DNA of 64,000 nucleotides, from assembly GCA_900766135.1 (NCBI GenBank), contig CAAFUF010000043.1, positions 124,001-188,000 of the forward strand. Reading direction: 5' to 3'. Numbering within the stretch: the first letter of the stretch is position 1; each line of letters starts with the position of its first letter. The notes beneath the pieces are model-generated. The model ran no database searches. It saw only the letters and a program-made list of their open reading frames with translations, and was not told the DNA's origin. This document shows, piece after piece, positions 17,393-27,085 of this stretch. The stretch is from Paenibacillaceae bacterium (GTDB lineage: Bacteria > Bacillota > Bacilli > Paenibacillales > Paenibacillaceae). The position numbers were made by a program, and so were the translations under genes.

Positions 17393-18273
17393 CAGGCTTC
17401 GACCTCCTTCTTCTTCGTCAGACGAACCTGGAACGTCGTAATGACCGCCACGATTACGAAGAAGAGAATGGCCTTGGCCGTTCCCAGCCCGTAACGGTTG
17501 TTCTGGAACGCTTCGTTATATATGTTCATCGCCACGGATTCCGTCGATTTGAACGGCCCGCCTTTGGTCAGCGACAGATTGAGATCAAACATTTTGAACG
17601 CCCAGGAAATCGCCAGGAACAAACAAATGGTTACCGCCGGCATGATCAACGGAATAATGATACTGCGCAGCATCTGCCAGCGGCTCGCCCCGTCAATCTC
17701 CGCCGCCTCGATCACTTCCGAAGGAACGTTGGTCAGCGAAGAAATGTAAATGACCATCAGGTAGCCGGCCGTATGCCAGACAAACACGATCATAATTCCC
17801 CAGAATCCGGTTGTGGCATCCCCCAGCCACGGAAGCCCGAAGAAGGACCAGCCGGTCAACTCATACATGGTGTTAAAGCCTTTGATGAAGATAAACTGCC
17901 AAATGAATCCCAGCAGCAACCCCCCGATCACGTTGGGCATAAAGAAAACCGTACGCATGATGTTTCGCAGCTTCAACCCTTTGGTCAAAAAATAAGCAAG
18001 GAAGAAGCCAACCGCATTGGTAAGAACGATGCCAACCACCGTAAATTGGGTTGTGAACCAAAAGGATGACCAAAAATCGGGATCATTCGTGAATATCGTC
18101 TTGAAATTGTCCAGTCCTACCCAATTGACTGTGCTCGCCACGCCATTCCAATCGGTCAGTCCATAATACATCCCGAGCAAGAATGGAATCACCATGATGA
18201 TTACAAAAAATAAAAGAACAGGTCCCACAAAAAACAGCTGCAGTCCCCATTCGGAAGCCCTTTTGTGACTCAT
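17392..18273 (-). CDS. Carbohydrate ABC transporter permease (MalF/LplB type)
   Basis: This 293-residue permease has six membrane helices and the EAA loop EVIEAAEIDGASRWQMLRSIIIPLI (about residues 187-211). The first helix (LFFVGPVLLFFVIIMVIPF) and the DWNG motif are usual for MalF-type sugar permeases. It is the first gene of the three-gene importer operon on the minus strand. The ATG at 18273 has AGAAAGGGGG a few bases upstream. It is divergent from the YesM-type kinase gene at 18399. Confidence 0.93.
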   Translation of the reverse strand: MSHKRASEWGLQLFFVGPVLLFFVIIMVIPFLLGMYYGLTDWNGVASTVNWVGLDNFKTIFTNDPDFWSSFWFTTQFTVVGIVLTNAVGFFLAYFLTKGLKLRNIMRTVFFMPNVIGGLLLGFIWQFIFIKGFNTMYELTGWSFFGLPWLGDATTGFWGIMIVFVWHTAGYLMVIYISSLTNVPSEVIEAAEIDGASRWQMLRSIIIPLIMPAVTICLFLAISWAFKMFDLNLSLTKGGPFKSTESVAMNIYNEAFQNNRYGLGTAKAILFFVIVAVITTFQVRLTKKKEVEA

Positions 18274-18398
18274 GGCGCAGCCCCCTTTCTTTCTAGCGAA
18301 TAACTGTTGTATTGTTATTATGACTTGGATAAGCCGTTAATCACACCGACTGAAGTGAACTCTCGGGTGGAATTTATTGATCGGGAGATGGAAGCCGC

Positions 18399-20198
18399 TT
18401 GAAATGGAACAGCATTCGAACCAAACTTATCGTCTTTATGTTGCTCGCCACAATCATACCGATCGTCGCAACGATGGTCGTGACTTACTCCTATACGGCG
18501 CAGTCGCTCCGAACGCGGGTCGCCGCAGAAGACGCCAATCTCCTTTACCAAGGGGGGCGCAACCTGACCAGTTTGCTTGACGACATAAACCGCAGCTCGT
18601 CCAATATTTACAACATTTCAACTTTAATACAGGCCGGCTATGAGGACGTGCAAAGCAATTCCCAGGTTTATGCCGTATTATCCAATATTTCGACCTCCGT
18701 GCCGGACATCTTCCAGGTATATCTCTATGAAAATAAAAGCCGAAAGGCTACGCTAGTTGCGCAAAATACGCCGCAGCGCAGTTTTAATGCCGACCCTTAT
18801 GGCGATGCGACGGGCGATGGACAATCCAGCGTATGGGTGCAGCCCAGCCATATGAGCCACACCTACGGACTGGTTTCCCTATCCCTGAAGTATCCTTCCG
18901 AGCCGGTGTTTACGGTCCATCGCAAAATCGAAAAGGTGCCTTCCAGCAGTATCATCGGCTACCTCTCCATCGACGTCAAATTGTCGGCCTTAAGCGATAT
19001 CGTCGAACAGCTGTACGAACAAAACCGCGAGAAAATTTACATCCTCGACGATAACGGTTATATCGTGTACAGCGACGAACGGGACAAACTGGGGCTTCCG
19101 CTCAGGGAGAAGTGGTATACGGAACGAATCGCTTCCGTGCCAAACACAAGCGGGGACTTCGAGACGGACGGAAACATGTTCGTCTATCATCGGATTTCCG
19201 GCGTCGGCGCCAACTGGACGCTGGTCAAACAGGTCCCGGTCGCCTACCTTACCCGGGAAGCCAACCGTGCAGCCGCGATCAATATGCTCTTGCTGGCGGT
19301 GTCGCTGATCATCATCGTGGTCGCCACGATCATAATCTCGCTGCGAATTACCGCCCCGATCAAGCGGCTTGGCCGATACATGAACCAGATTCAGTCCGGC
19401 AATCTGAACGTCGATATCCAGCCGACGGGTCACGACGAGATCGGAACGGTGATGCGGCGGTTCCGCAACATGATGGATACGATCAATAATTTGATCTTAA
19501 GGGAATACAAGCTGGAATTATCCAGCAAGAACAACCAGCTCCGGGCGCTGCAGGCCCAAATCAATCCGCATTTTCTCAACAATACCCTGCAGATCATCGG
19601 CACGCTGGCGCTTGAACTGAAGGTGCCGCAAATCTACGCCCTGATTTCGGCGCTGGCCAAAATGATGCATTACAGCATGCATAACGATGACCGAATCGTA
19701 ACTTTAAGGGACGAGCTTGAGCACGTCAGAGCCTACATCGAACTGCAAAAAGAGCGATTCGAAAACCGCTTCTCCTTCTACTGCGAGGTGCCGGAAGCGC
19801 TGCTTCAAGTGCAAATGCCCAAGCTCCTCCTGCAGCCGATCATGGAAAATTACTTCAAGCACGGGATCGACCGCTCAAAAACGGACGGATATATCCGTCT
19901 GGAGGTCATGCAGGATCCGGACGGATTCGTCCAAATTATCGTGCAAAATAACGGTGCGAACATACCGGCAGATAAACTGAACCATTTACAGCAAGGGCTG
20001 GATAAGGTATCCGACGCCCTTGACGGAAATCGTCCCGAACCCGCGGGCAACAAAGGCGGCAGCGAATCGTCAATCGGCTTGATCAACGTGTTAACCCGGC
20101 TGCGCCTGGTTTACGGCAATGAAGCCGCGCTGACCGTGACCAATATGGAGCCGTCCGGAGTTCGCATTATACTGAGAATACTTGCTCTGCCGCAATAA
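18399..20198 (+). CDS. YesM-type membrane sensor histidine kinase
   Basis: This 599-residue kinase has a membrane helix near residues 10-32, a dCACHE-like extracellular region, a second helix near 290-312 (INMLLLAVSLIIIVVATIIIS), HAMP, the phospho-His motif INPHFLNNTLQ (LNN instead of the commoner LFN), N box IMENYFKHG and G box SIGLINVLTRL. The start is a TTG at 18399 with GGGAG eleven bases upstream. It should sense extracellular sugar, perhaps via the divergently encoded binding protein, and phosphorylate the regulator 33 bases downstream. Confidence 0.92.
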   Translation: MKWNSIRTKLIVFMLLATIIPIVATMVVTYSYTAQSLRTRVAAEDANLLYQGGRNLTSLLDDINRSSSNIYNISTLIQAGYEDVQSNSQVYAVLSNISTSVPDIFQVYLYENKSRKATLVAQNTPQRSFNADPYGDATGDGQSSVWVQPSHMSHTYGLVSLSLKYPSEPVFTVHRKIEKVPSSSIIGYLSIDVKLSALSDIVEQLYEQNREKIYILDDNGYIVYSDERDKLGLPLREKWYTERIASVPNTSGDFETDGNMFVYHRISGVGANWTLVKQVPVAYLTREANRAAAINMLLLAVSLIIIVVATIIISLRITAPIKRLGRYMNQIQSGNLNVDIQPTGHDEIGTVMRRFRNMMDTINNLILREYKLELSSKNNQLRALQAQINPHFLNNTLQIIGTLALELKVPQIYALISALAKMMHYSMHNDDRIVTLRDELEHVRAYIELQKERFENRFSFYCEVPEALLQVQMPKLLLQPIMENYFKHGIDRSKTDGYIRLEVMQDPDGFVQIIVQNNGANIPADKLNHLQQGLDKVSDALDGNRPEPAGNKGGSESSIGLINVLTRLRLVYGNEAALTVTNMEPSGVRIILRILALPQ

Positions 20199-20231
20199 CT
20201 TCGGAATTGAGCCTTACATGGAGCGTGAAAA

Positions 20232-21857
20232 ATGATGAGAGCGTTAATTGTCGACGATGAAGCCCGGGTCAGAAAAGCCGTTCGATTGCTGGTCGATTGG
20301 GAGAAATACGGAATCCGCGAAATTGAAGAAGCGGACGGGGACAATGAAGCGATTGGGGTGATCCAAAGAACTTGTCCACAGCTTATCATCATGGACATGA
20401 TGATGGGATCGGGACACGGCTTGGACCTGATGGAATGGGTTCGCGAGCATGCCGGCAACGTCAAATTCATCGTCGTCAGCGGACATGACGATTTTGACTT
20501 TGTGCGCAGCGCTGTTCGGCATGGGGGCATTGATTATATCCTGAAGCCGATCGACCCCGAAGCGATCAACGCCGCCGTCGCCAAAGCCGTGAGCCAGTGG
20601 CGCCAGGAAGAAGAAAAACGCTTGGACCTGCAGCACAAGAGCATTCGCCTGAACGAGTTCAAACCGGTATACGGCGAGAAGTTACTCTCCTCGCTGATCG
20701 ACGATCCGGGCTCGGCGGAAATTTCGCTGCGCCGATTGCGCGAGGAGGGCGTGATCCCCGACGGAGCGGAGTATGCGCTCCTCTTGCTGTCCCAGATCGA
20801 TGCCGGGGATGCTCAACTGCAGCAGAGATTCGGCAATAACGGGGACCTGCTTCAGTTTGCCTTAATCAACATTTGCAATGAATTTCTGCTGCCGAACCGC
20901 ATCGGAATTGCGTTTAGGCATTGGGGGGCTCCGCTGGAAATATTGATCCTCGTTTGGAGCGAGACGGAGCGCGCGTTCGAGCGGGCCGATCAAATCAATC
21001 AAGGACTGTATCATACATTGCAGCGGCGGCTCCATTTCGGGCTCGGATCCGCCGGGGAGATGCCGCAAAGTCTCCCCCGGCAGTATGCCGAGGCGGCCGG
21101 AGCGCTGCGCCGCCGAAATCTGCTCGAACCCGATAGGTTTATACATACTGACTTCTCAGGGTCGGCTTCGGCTGTAGGAAGAAACCTCTCCTCAAGTTTT
21201 GCCAAGCTACGGGAAGACTGGAAATTGGCCGCGCTAAGCTCGGATCCCGTTCAGATCAACGCCGCTGCGGAGAAGTGGATCGATGATCTCTGCCGCAGCG
21301 GAACGGTCACGCCTGAAATGCTGGCAGGATGGAAGACCGCTGTTATGTCCTTTCAAGCGGAACTCATCCGGGAATCCTTCGGAGTCAAAGCCGATGACAT
21401 CCTCAAGGAGATGGAATCCGATGAACCCGGCCACACTTCGCCAAATGCAAATAGCTATTCTTTCTCCCGGTACGTCTGGAAGGATTGGGCCATTCGGGTG
21501 ATGACCCGGGCAGCCGAAGCGATTTCCCGGCAACAGGTGCGGGAGAAGCATACCATCGCCGACATTGTGCAATACGTCGAGCACAATTATCAGTCCGATT
21601 TATCGTTGCAGGATATTGCCGGGCAATTTCTTGTCAGCCGGGAGTACGTATCCCGAAAGTTCAAACAGGAATTCGGCATTAATTTTTCGGATTATCTCGC
21701 AGCGTACCGGATCGACAAAGCCAAGCTGTTAATGGCTAACCCGCATTTAAAGCTCCAGGACATTGCCGAAATGGTCGGCTTCCATGACGTGAAGTACTTC
21801 AGCAAAGTGTTCAAGAAACTGACGGGAATGTCGCCGAGGGACTACCGGGGAAAATGA
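20232..21857 (+). CDS. YesN-type response regulator (REC, linker, AraC HTH)
   Basis: The 541-residue regulator has a receiver domain (acidic pocket VDDE, phospho-acceptor Asp55 in IIMDMMMG, Lys in ILKPID), a long middle region of about 290 residues as in full-length YesN proteins, and a C-terminal AraC double helix-turn-helix (about 440-540, FLVSREYVSRKFKQEFGINF, then VGFHDVKYFSKVFKKLTGMSPRDYR). It pairs with the kinase just upstream and probably activates the divergent sugar ABC operon. The ATG has GGAGCG upstream. The stop is followed by a repeat-filled gap with no clear terminator. Confidence 0.93.
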   Translation: MMRALIVDDEARVRKAVRLLVDWEKYGIREIEEADGDNEAIGVIQRTCPQLIIMDMMMGSGHGLDLMEWVREHAGNVKFIVVSGHDDFDFVRSAVRHGGIDYILKPIDPEAINAAVAKAVSQWRQEEEKRLDLQHKSIRLNEFKPVYGEKLLSSLIDDPGSAEISLRRLREEGVIPDGAEYALLLLSQIDAGDAQLQQRFGNNGDLLQFALINICNEFLLPNRIGIAFRHWGAPLEILILVWSETERAFERADQINQGLYHTLQRRLHFGLGSAGEMPQSLPRQYAEAAGALRRRNLLEPDRFIHTDFSGSASAVGRNLSSSFAKLREDWKLAALSSDPVQINAAAEKWIDDLCRSGTVTPEMLAGWKTAVMSFQAELIRESFGVKADDILKEMESDEPGHTSPNANSYSFSRYVWKDWAIRVMTRAAEAISRQQVREKHTIADIVQYVEHNYQSDLSLQDIAGQFLVSREYVSRKFKQEFGINFSDYLAAYRIDKAKLLMANPHLKLQDIAEMVGFHDVKYFSKVFKKLTGMSPRDYRGK

Positions 21858-21880
21858 GATAACGCGGCCGCCTTGGATCC

Positions 21881-21945
21881 GAACCAAGAGGCTCCGGATT
21901 AGTGGCTTCGGACCAGCGGCTCCGGAATCAGTGGCTCCGAACGAA
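21881..21945. repeat. Imperfect short tandem repeat
   Basis: About four degenerate copies of a 14-16-bp unit based on AGTGGCTCCGGAA lie head to tail. The unit length is not constant, so it is not coding. It lies just after a response-regulator stop codon. Confidence 0.6.
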
Positions 21946-21972
21946 AGTCTTCGGTGGCTTAGCTTTTTCGCG

Positions 21973-22157
21973 CTAACGGACTGAGATGACGCTAATCTCG
22001 ATTTTCCGGCCTATTTCCCAGGCTAACGGACCGAAAAAACCTTATTTGATCTAAAATGGGCTTAAGATACACTATTCCCCTGGAATAAGGCCTCTGGTGT
22101 CCGTTACAGGTTGGAGGCCAACCGATTTTACCCAATAAGGTCTCTGAGGTCCGTTAC
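21973..22157. repeat. Composite inverted repeat, copy B (four 24-bp units)
   Basis: Units at 21973-21996 (minus), 22023-22046 (minus), 22084-22107 (plus) and 22134-22157 (plus) match those of copy A. Plus-strand units start AATAAGG and end GTCCGTTAC. Gaps are 26, 37 and 26 bases against 26, 37 and 25 in copy A. The first gap is also partly conserved between copies (TTTCC and TATTTCC blocks). Confidence 0.85.
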
Positions 22158-22362
22158 GACTTCAGAAAGCAGCTCAAAAAATGCGGAATTCGTCGAAATC
22201 AAGGGATTCCGCAGCATTCGGCGACGCAAGGAGTACTCCTTCGCATCGCCATTTTCTTTACTCCCGACCTGATTTTTGCCAAGCCAATGTCTTGTCTATT
22301 GAGCGAACTTGATCACGCAATGAGATAATCGTCCGTCGGCTTTGCCATGCCGATGTTTCATA

Positions 22363-23523
22363 CTAGGCCGAGTACCAGGCCAGGAAAGCATCGGCTATCA
22401 CCTTCCCGGCCACCCCGTTCGGATGGGGATCATCGCCGGGGCTCATATATTCCGGACGCAGCCGGTGCTCGTCAGGCTGCGGCTGCGACAGCAAAGCCGC
22501 CATGTCGAACACGCGGTCGACGCCCGGAAGCGAGGCGGAGCGGATGTGATCGTTCACCCGCCGCCATACCTGTTCCCGCTCTTCGCTGAAATTAAACGGC
22601 GGAACGGTAAAAAGGATGATTTCTGCGGACGGATCGTTTTGTCGCAACGCGGAGATGACGGTCGTCAGGTCGGCCAACAGCTCCTCGGAGGTGCGGGCCC
22701 CGATGTCAATGTCGTTCACCCCAAGCGCCAGGACGATCTGCGTACCCGTCCCCGGAACCTGGCCCAGCTTCGCCTTGTTCAGCCAAGCGCCGTCCGCCGC
22801 GGCATCGTAGGCTCTCGCCCAGCCGGAACCGAGATTCCATACGGCGTAATCGCTCCCCAGGCCGTCGGCGATCCGCGCGACCCAATATTCGTATCCGTCC
22901 CTGCGGGTTCTCACGCCTTGCGTAATCGAATCGCCAAGGAATACGAGACGCTGCCGCACCGGCTTCGCGCTGGCGATCAATGCGGGCAGCACCAGCAGGT
23001 TTTCCGACGGAGCAAAACCTTCGGCACCCGCCGCCTCGGCACATGCGCCCGGCGCGTCATAAGCCGTCACCAGCATCTGCTCGGTATTGTAAGGAACCGT
23101 TTTGCCCCCCGCATCCGTTGAAATCGTCCAAGTGAACGCCAGCAGATGTCCTTCCGGCAGGTCGATCTTGACCGGATCGCTCCAGAACTTCTCTCCCGGG
23201 ACAATCCGCCGGGTCCCGCTGCCGCCGTCAAACGTGACGCGAACCTGCGAGCCAGGTTCGACTGAACCGTCCGGTACCGCACCGCCGACCGCAACGTAGG
23301 CGGCTTCGACCTGCCATTCCCCGCCGAGCGCACCGCCGCGGGCGACCAATCCGGTATCCCAAGTCGAGTCGATCGCGTTGCTGTGCCAGAACCGGAGATC
23401 CAGCGCCCCGTGTTCTCTCAATTTCACATAGGTCCGGTAGGTATGCGTGAACTTCTCCGGACGCTCCATAATATAATTGCATGCCGCCGAAACGACGGTG
23501 GCCGAAGCATATTGATCCATCAT
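22363..23523 (-). CDS. SGNH/GDSL-type esterase
   Basis: This 386-residue protein has an N-terminal beta-rich part (about 1-185) and a C-terminal SGNH hydrolase domain. The latter has block I GDSITQG (Ser199), block III GVNDID (oxyanion Asn), and block V DDPHPNG with the Asp/His pair. The N-terminal jelly-roll-like part recalls carbohydrate esterases that deacetylate sugars. There is no signal peptide, so it acts in the cytoplasm. Deacetylation of imported oligosaccharides is plausible but inferred. The ATG at 23523 has GGAGGA upstream. A strong cre site (23550) lies just before it, so carbon catabolite repression is likely. It stands alone. Confidence 0.85.
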   Translation of the reverse strand: MMDQYASATVVSAACNYIMERPEKFTHTYRTYVKLREHGALDLRFWHSNAIDSTWDTGLVARGGALGGEWQVEAAYVAVGGAVPDGSVEPGSQVRVTFDGGSGTRRIVPGEKFWSDPVKIDLPEGHLLAFTWTISTDAGGKTVPYNTEQMLVTAYDAPGACAEAAGAEGFAPSENLLVLPALIASAKPVRQRLVFLGDSITQGVRTRRDGYEYWVARIADGLGSDYAVWNLGSGWARAYDAAADGAWLNKAKLGQVPGTGTQIVLALGVNDIDIGARTSEELLADLTTVISALRQNDPSAEIILFTVPPFNFSEEREQVWRRVNDHIRSASLPGVDRVFDMAALLSQPQPDEHRLRPEYMSPGDDPHPNGVAGKVIADAFLAWYSA

Positions 23524-23549
23524 CTGTTTTTATCCTCCATCCTGCCTGG

Positions 23550-23563
23550 TGTAAACGACTTCA
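23550..23563. promoter_or_regulatory. CcpA (cre) site between divergent genes
   Basis: TGTAAACGACTTCA matches the cre consensus TGWAANCGNTNWCA at 13 of 14 positions. It lies 27 bases before the SGNH esterase start and also upstream of the divergent secreted protein gene, so it could repress either. Confidence 0.55.
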
Positions 23564-23675
23564 TGTATGATTCTACCACGGGTCATCCCTCCGAAAACAG
23601 AAACTTTTACGAGCGTGGAAGCGTCTAGTTGCTATAGAACTTATTGGCATTTGTCATGGAAGGGAGCGTTTCGAT

Positions 23676-25481
23676 TTGAAAAAGAAATTTATCCTGCTGC
23701 TATTGACGGCCTGCCTTGGACTTGGAACGGCCGGGGTTCATGCCGCAGAGGAGGCCGGCAATCAAGGGAGCGGCAGCCCCTCGCTGAAGGAGGCGTTCGG
23801 CAAGCTGGCGATCATTCCTTACGATTATCAAGGCAAAGCGTTTATGCAAGGACAGAAGACGGATATAGGCGGGGATTACGAGGTCGTGCAGCGAAACGGA
23901 CGCGTCCTCGTGCCGATCCGCTTGATGGGATACTTGGCCGAACATACGACGGAAGCGAATCAAGGTTATTGGGATGTCGTCTGGAACGCGAAGACGCCCA
24001 ACGATGTGCTCCTCCAAAACCTTTCGTTAAAGAGAACGGTGAAGTTCAAGGTGGACAGCACGACGATGCTCGTTAACGGCAAATCGGTGAAACTCGACGT
24101 TCCGCCGCAAAAGATCGGCGGGCGGGTCATGCTCCCCTTGAGGGATGCCGCGACGGCGCTTGGCAAACATATCGATTGGCTGGACGGCCTGATCCTGATT
24201 GGAGATGCGGCCATTGACCTCAAGCACCCGCAGACGCTGGCGGCGAAGGATTCCATCCGAACGCAGCTGACCGATCGGCGCAAACGGGTAGATTACGAGA
24301 GCCTATCTACCCCGCTGACCCAATTCGGAATCGACGTGTATTACCTGAAAACCGTTATCCGGGACAACGGCGCTTCCTCGGAGGAGCAACTATTCCGGCA
24401 ACCGGAAGGGAAAAAGGCAACCCGGATTCAAGTCCCGGGCAAGCCGGTATTTCATTCGGGACAACGGATCGGGGATGATTTTTATTACGTGTCGACCGTA
24501 AATAACCAAGCCGCTCTGTACGCGTATGACCTCGGGAAACGGCAGGCGCGGAAAATCTCCTCGCTTGGCGACTGGCGGCCCGAGGACGGCTGGCTGTCGG
24601 ATGTGCGGAAATGGGATAACGATTTGTTCGTAAACCTCCATGTCGGGGATTTGACGATGGGAGGCGACACGCTGTACCGGGTGAAGAACGGGGCGTTGCA
24701 AGAGGTATTATCAACCAAAGACTTTGTCGGTGCCGTCAAAGACCGGGATACCCTCTACTACACCGATTTCCGGTTTATGACGGAAACGGCGAACAACTTG
24801 AGCCGGCTCGACATGAACACCGGGGAGAAGTCGTTGCTTGGAGAGCCCGGGTATGCCTATGGCGTCGCCCGCTCCGTGGAAGAAAACGGAGGGGTCGGGT
24901 TCAGGACCGATTCCACGCTGGCGCTGAAGGACGGCGCTCTCTATGCGATCGGTTTCAAGGATAGCGATTTGAAGGATCCCAACGCCGTATACCGGATCGA
25001 TACGACCGGCCGGACGCACGTGAAGCTGGTGACAGACGCACGCCAATTCTGGCTGATCGGCGATCGGATCTATTATTTGGATGGAAGCTCGGGGCGCTTG
25101 ATGCAAACGGGGCTGGAGGGCGGCGAGACCGCTAACGCCGTGTCGTCGCGGAGAATCTCCCGGATTCGTCTGTTCGAAAACGTATTTTACTATACGGCAT
25201 CGAACGGCAATGAGCTGGAGTTACTCCGCTTGGACCCGGCCACCGGCAAGGAGACGAGACTGGCCCCCCTGGCCCCCGGTGCTACGGGCGATACAGCCTT
25301 CGAGGTCAACAAGTCCGGCGTCTATTACGTGTCCCAGGGCTACGAGCCCGGCATTTACCACATCGCTGCCGACGGCAAACAGCGCCGTTTGACCAAGGAC
25401 AACGTAGACCAATCCTTGTTGACCGAGTCGGGCATGCTGTATACGTTGGTTTACAAAGAAGGGGTATATTCGGTGAAATAA
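23676..25481 (+). CDS. Secreted protein with copper-amine-oxidase-N and DUF5050-like domains
   Basis: The 601-residue protein has a signal peptide (KKKFILLLLTACLGLGTAGVHA, cut near residue 26). A copper-amine-oxidase-N-like stalk domain follows (about 55-190), with its two marker segments VLVPIRLMGYL and VMLPLRDAATALG. From about 215 to the end there are repeated beta-strand blades with YYL/YY turns (VYYLKT, FYYVSTV, LYYTDFRF, IYYLDG, FYYTAS, VYYVSQG), fitting a DUF5050-type beta-propeller. It is an exported, probably wall-associated protein of unknown role. The start is TTG at 23676 with AAGGGAG about ten bases upstream. It is monocistronic and shares a terminator with the amino-acid importer operon. 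Confidence 0.82.
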   Translation: MKKKFILLLLTACLGLGTAGVHAAEEAGNQGSGSPSLKEAFGKLAIIPYDYQGKAFMQGQKTDIGGDYEVVQRNGRVLVPIRLMGYLAEHTTEANQGYWDVVWNAKTPNDVLLQNLSLKRTVKFKVDSTTMLVNGKSVKLDVPPQKIGGRVMLPLRDAATALGKHIDWLDGLILIGDAAIDLKHPQTLAAKDSIRTQLTDRRKRVDYESLSTPLTQFGIDVYYLKTVIRDNGASSEEQLFRQPEGKKATRIQVPGKPVFHSGQRIGDDFYYVSTVNNQAALYAYDLGKRQARKISSLGDWRPEDGWLSDVRKWDNDLFVNLHVGDLTMGGDTLYRVKNGALQEVLSTKDFVGAVKDRDTLYYTDFRFMTETANNLSRLDMNTGEKSLLGEPGYAYGVARSVEENGGVGFRTDSTLALKDGALYAIGFKDSDLKDPNAVYRIDTTGRTHVKLVTDARQFWLIGDRIYYLDGSSGRLMQTGLEGGETANAVSSRRISRIRLFENVFYYTASNGNELELLRLDPATGKETRLAPLAPGATGDTAFEVNKSGVYYVSQGYEPGIYHIAADGKQRRLTKDNVDQSLLTESGMLYTLVYKEGVYSVK

Positions 25482-25496
25482 AGAAAATTCGCAGCT

Positions 25497-25556
25497 AAAA
25501 ACGGCGGCATGCCTCGGAACTTCCACAACGAAGTTTGAGTCTGCCGCCGTTTTCAT
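25497..25556. terminator. Bidirectional rho-independent terminator
   Basis: AAAACGGCGGCA (25498-25509) pairs with TGCCGCCGTTTT (25542-25553) around an inner AACTTC/GAAGTT hairpin, with A-rich and T-rich flanks. It lies between two convergent stop codons. Confidence 0.88.
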
Positions 25557-25563
25557 TTTCGCG

Positions 25564-26313
25564 TTAGCGTACCCGCTGCAAAAAAGACCGGGTCCGCTCA
25601 TGCCGAGGCGCTCCGAACAGCTGCTCCGGCCGGCCGGACTCGATGATCTCGCCGTCCGCCATAAACATCACGCGGTCGGCCACCTCCCGCGCAAAGCCCA
25701 TTTCGTGCGTGACGACGATCATCGTCATCCGCTCTTCGGCGAGCTGCTTCATGACCTGCAGCACCTCGCCCGTCAGTTCGGGATCGAGCGCCGAGGTCGG
25801 CTCGTCGAACAGCAGGATCTCCGGGTTCATCATCAACGCCCGGGCGATGGCGACCCGCTGCTTTTGCCCGCCGGACAGGTTGGACGGATACACCTCCGCC
25901 TTGTCGGATAACCCGACCTTCTCCAGCAGCTCCGAGGCTTTGGCGCGAATGTCCGCAGCGGGCAGCCCTTTGACCAGCTTCGGCGCCAACTCCAGGTTGC
26001 CGCGCACCGTGAGGTGCGGGAACAGGTTGAAATGCTGGAACACCATGCCCATGCGGGCGGTGATTTCCCTCAGCTTGGCGCTGGCGGCATACCGCCCGCT
26101 GTTCGCCAGCGTCTCGCCGCCGATGCGGATGCTGCCCCCGTCAATCTCCTCGAGATGGGCCAAGGCGCGCAGCATCGTGCTTTTTCCCGATCCGGACGGT
26201 CCGATCACCGCGAGCACCTCGCTGGCGGCGACGTTAAAGGAGACGTCCTTAAGCACCTCCAGATCGCCAAACGATTTCCGTAAATGATCGACTTCTACGA
26301 TTGCTTGTTCCAT
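25564..26313 (-). CDS. Polar amino-acid ABC transporter ATPase (GlnQ/TcyC type)
   Basis: The 249-residue ATPase has Walker A GPSGSGKST (about 37-45), Q loop FQHFNLFPHLTV, signature LSGGQKQRVAIARAL, Walker B ILLFDEPTSALDPE and the switch His in VVTHEMGFA, all as in the polar amino-acid uptake family. It powers uptake with the permease ending 12 bases upstream and the binding protein first in the operon. AAAGGGC precedes its ATG. It is the last gene of the operon. Confidence 0.94.
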   Translation of the reverse strand: MEQAIVEVDHLRKSFGDLEVLKDVSFNVAASEVLAVIGPSGSGKSTMLRALAHLEEIDGGSIRIGGETLANSGRYAASAKLREITARMGMVFQHFNLFPHLTVRGNLELAPKLVKGLPAADIRAKASELLEKVGLSDKAEVYPSNLSGGQKQRVAIARALMMNPEILLFDEPTSALDPELTGEVLQVMKQLAEERMTMIVVTHEMGFAREVADRVMFMADGEIIESGRPEQLFGAPRHERTRSFLQRVR

Positions 26314-26325
26314 GATTCCAGCCCT

Positions 26326-26985
26326 TTACTCGAATTTAAACTTCCGTTCCAGCGCTTTGAACAACACGGTAAGCACCAGCGTCATCATCAGGTAGAGTAC
26401 ACCCGCAAGCACGAACGGTACGATCGTAAAATCCCGGTTCACCGCGGTTTGCGCAAAATGCAGCAGCTCCGGTACGGCCACCGCATAGAGCAGCGCCGTA
26501 TCCTTGATTAACGTGATCGACTCGTTGGAGACGGCCGGCAGCGCGATTCGCAGCATCTGCGGCAGCACGATCCGCGTCGTCGTCTGCCAGCGGCTGAGGC
26601 CCAGTACCTTCGCGGCTTCGTATTGACCTTTATCGATGGCCAGCAGGCCGCCGCGGAAGATCTCGGCGAAGTAAGCCGCGTAATTCAGCGTAAAAGCTAG
26701 GCAGGCGGCCGCGAACCGGTCCATCACGAGATACTCGCCAATGACCGGGATCACCGGCAACCCGAAGCAGACGAACAGCATTTGCAGCAGCAGCGGCGTG
26801 CCGCGCATGACGTAAATATATGCACCGGCAAACCAGGCGATCGGTTTGATCCGGCTGCGAACCATAAAGGTAAAGGCAAATCCCAGCGGGATCGACGTCA
26901 CGATGGCCAGCAAAAACAATAAAATCGTGGTTTCCGTCCCTTCCAGCATCGGCCCCAAAATACTTAACAAATACTCCAGACTCAT
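26326..26985 (-). CDS. Polar amino-acid ABC transporter permease (HisM/TcyB type)
   Basis: The 219-residue membrane protein has four to five helices and the family's EAA-type loop EAAKVLGLSRWQTTTRIVLPQMLRIALP (about residues 125-152). The first helix (GTETTILLFLLAIVTSIPLG) and the RGTPLLLQ motif are standard for HisMQ permeases. The start chosen is ATG at 26985 with GAGGAG eight bases upstream; the frame is open 26 codons further but these cross the preceding terminator. It sits between the binding protein and ATPase genes. A terminator hairpin precedes it, so its expression should be lower than that of the binding protein. Confidence 0.93.
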   Translation of the reverse strand: MSLEYLLSILGPMLEGTETTILLFLLAIVTSIPLGFAFTFMVRSRIKPIAWFAGAYIYVMRGTPLLLQMLFVCFGLPVIPVIGEYLVMDRFAAACLAFTLNYAAYFAEIFRGGLLAIDKGQYEAAKVLGLSRWQTTTRIVLPQMLRIALPAVSNESITLIKDTALLYAVAVPELLHFAQTAVNRDFTIVPFVLAGVLYLMMTLVLTVLFKALERKFKFE

Positions 26986-27041
26986 TGTCGCTCTCCTCGA
27001 TTTAGACTTGGACGATGCCCCGCAGGCTATCGATGGCCAGC

Positions 27042-27071
27042 AAAAAACCGGATTCCGAAGCAATCCGGTTT
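27042..27071 (-). terminator. Intercistronic terminator after the amino-acid-binding protein
   Basis: AAACCGGATT pairs with AATCCGGTTT across a seven-base loop, followed on the minus strand by TTTTTTG. It lies inside the operon, between binding-protein and permease genes, and would give an excess of binding protein by partial termination. Confidence 0.85.
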
Positions 27072-27085
27072 GGGCGGGTTCGTTC

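Larger units (their letters stand above)
21858..22362. other. Intergenic region holding two repeat types
   Basis: No gene is seen. It holds an imperfect 14-16-bp tandem repeat (21881-21945), composite repeat copy B (21973-22157), and a GCGGAATTC...GATTCCGCA dyad near 22182-22215 that could be a weak terminator. The last 120 bases show nothing recognisable. Confidence 0.7.
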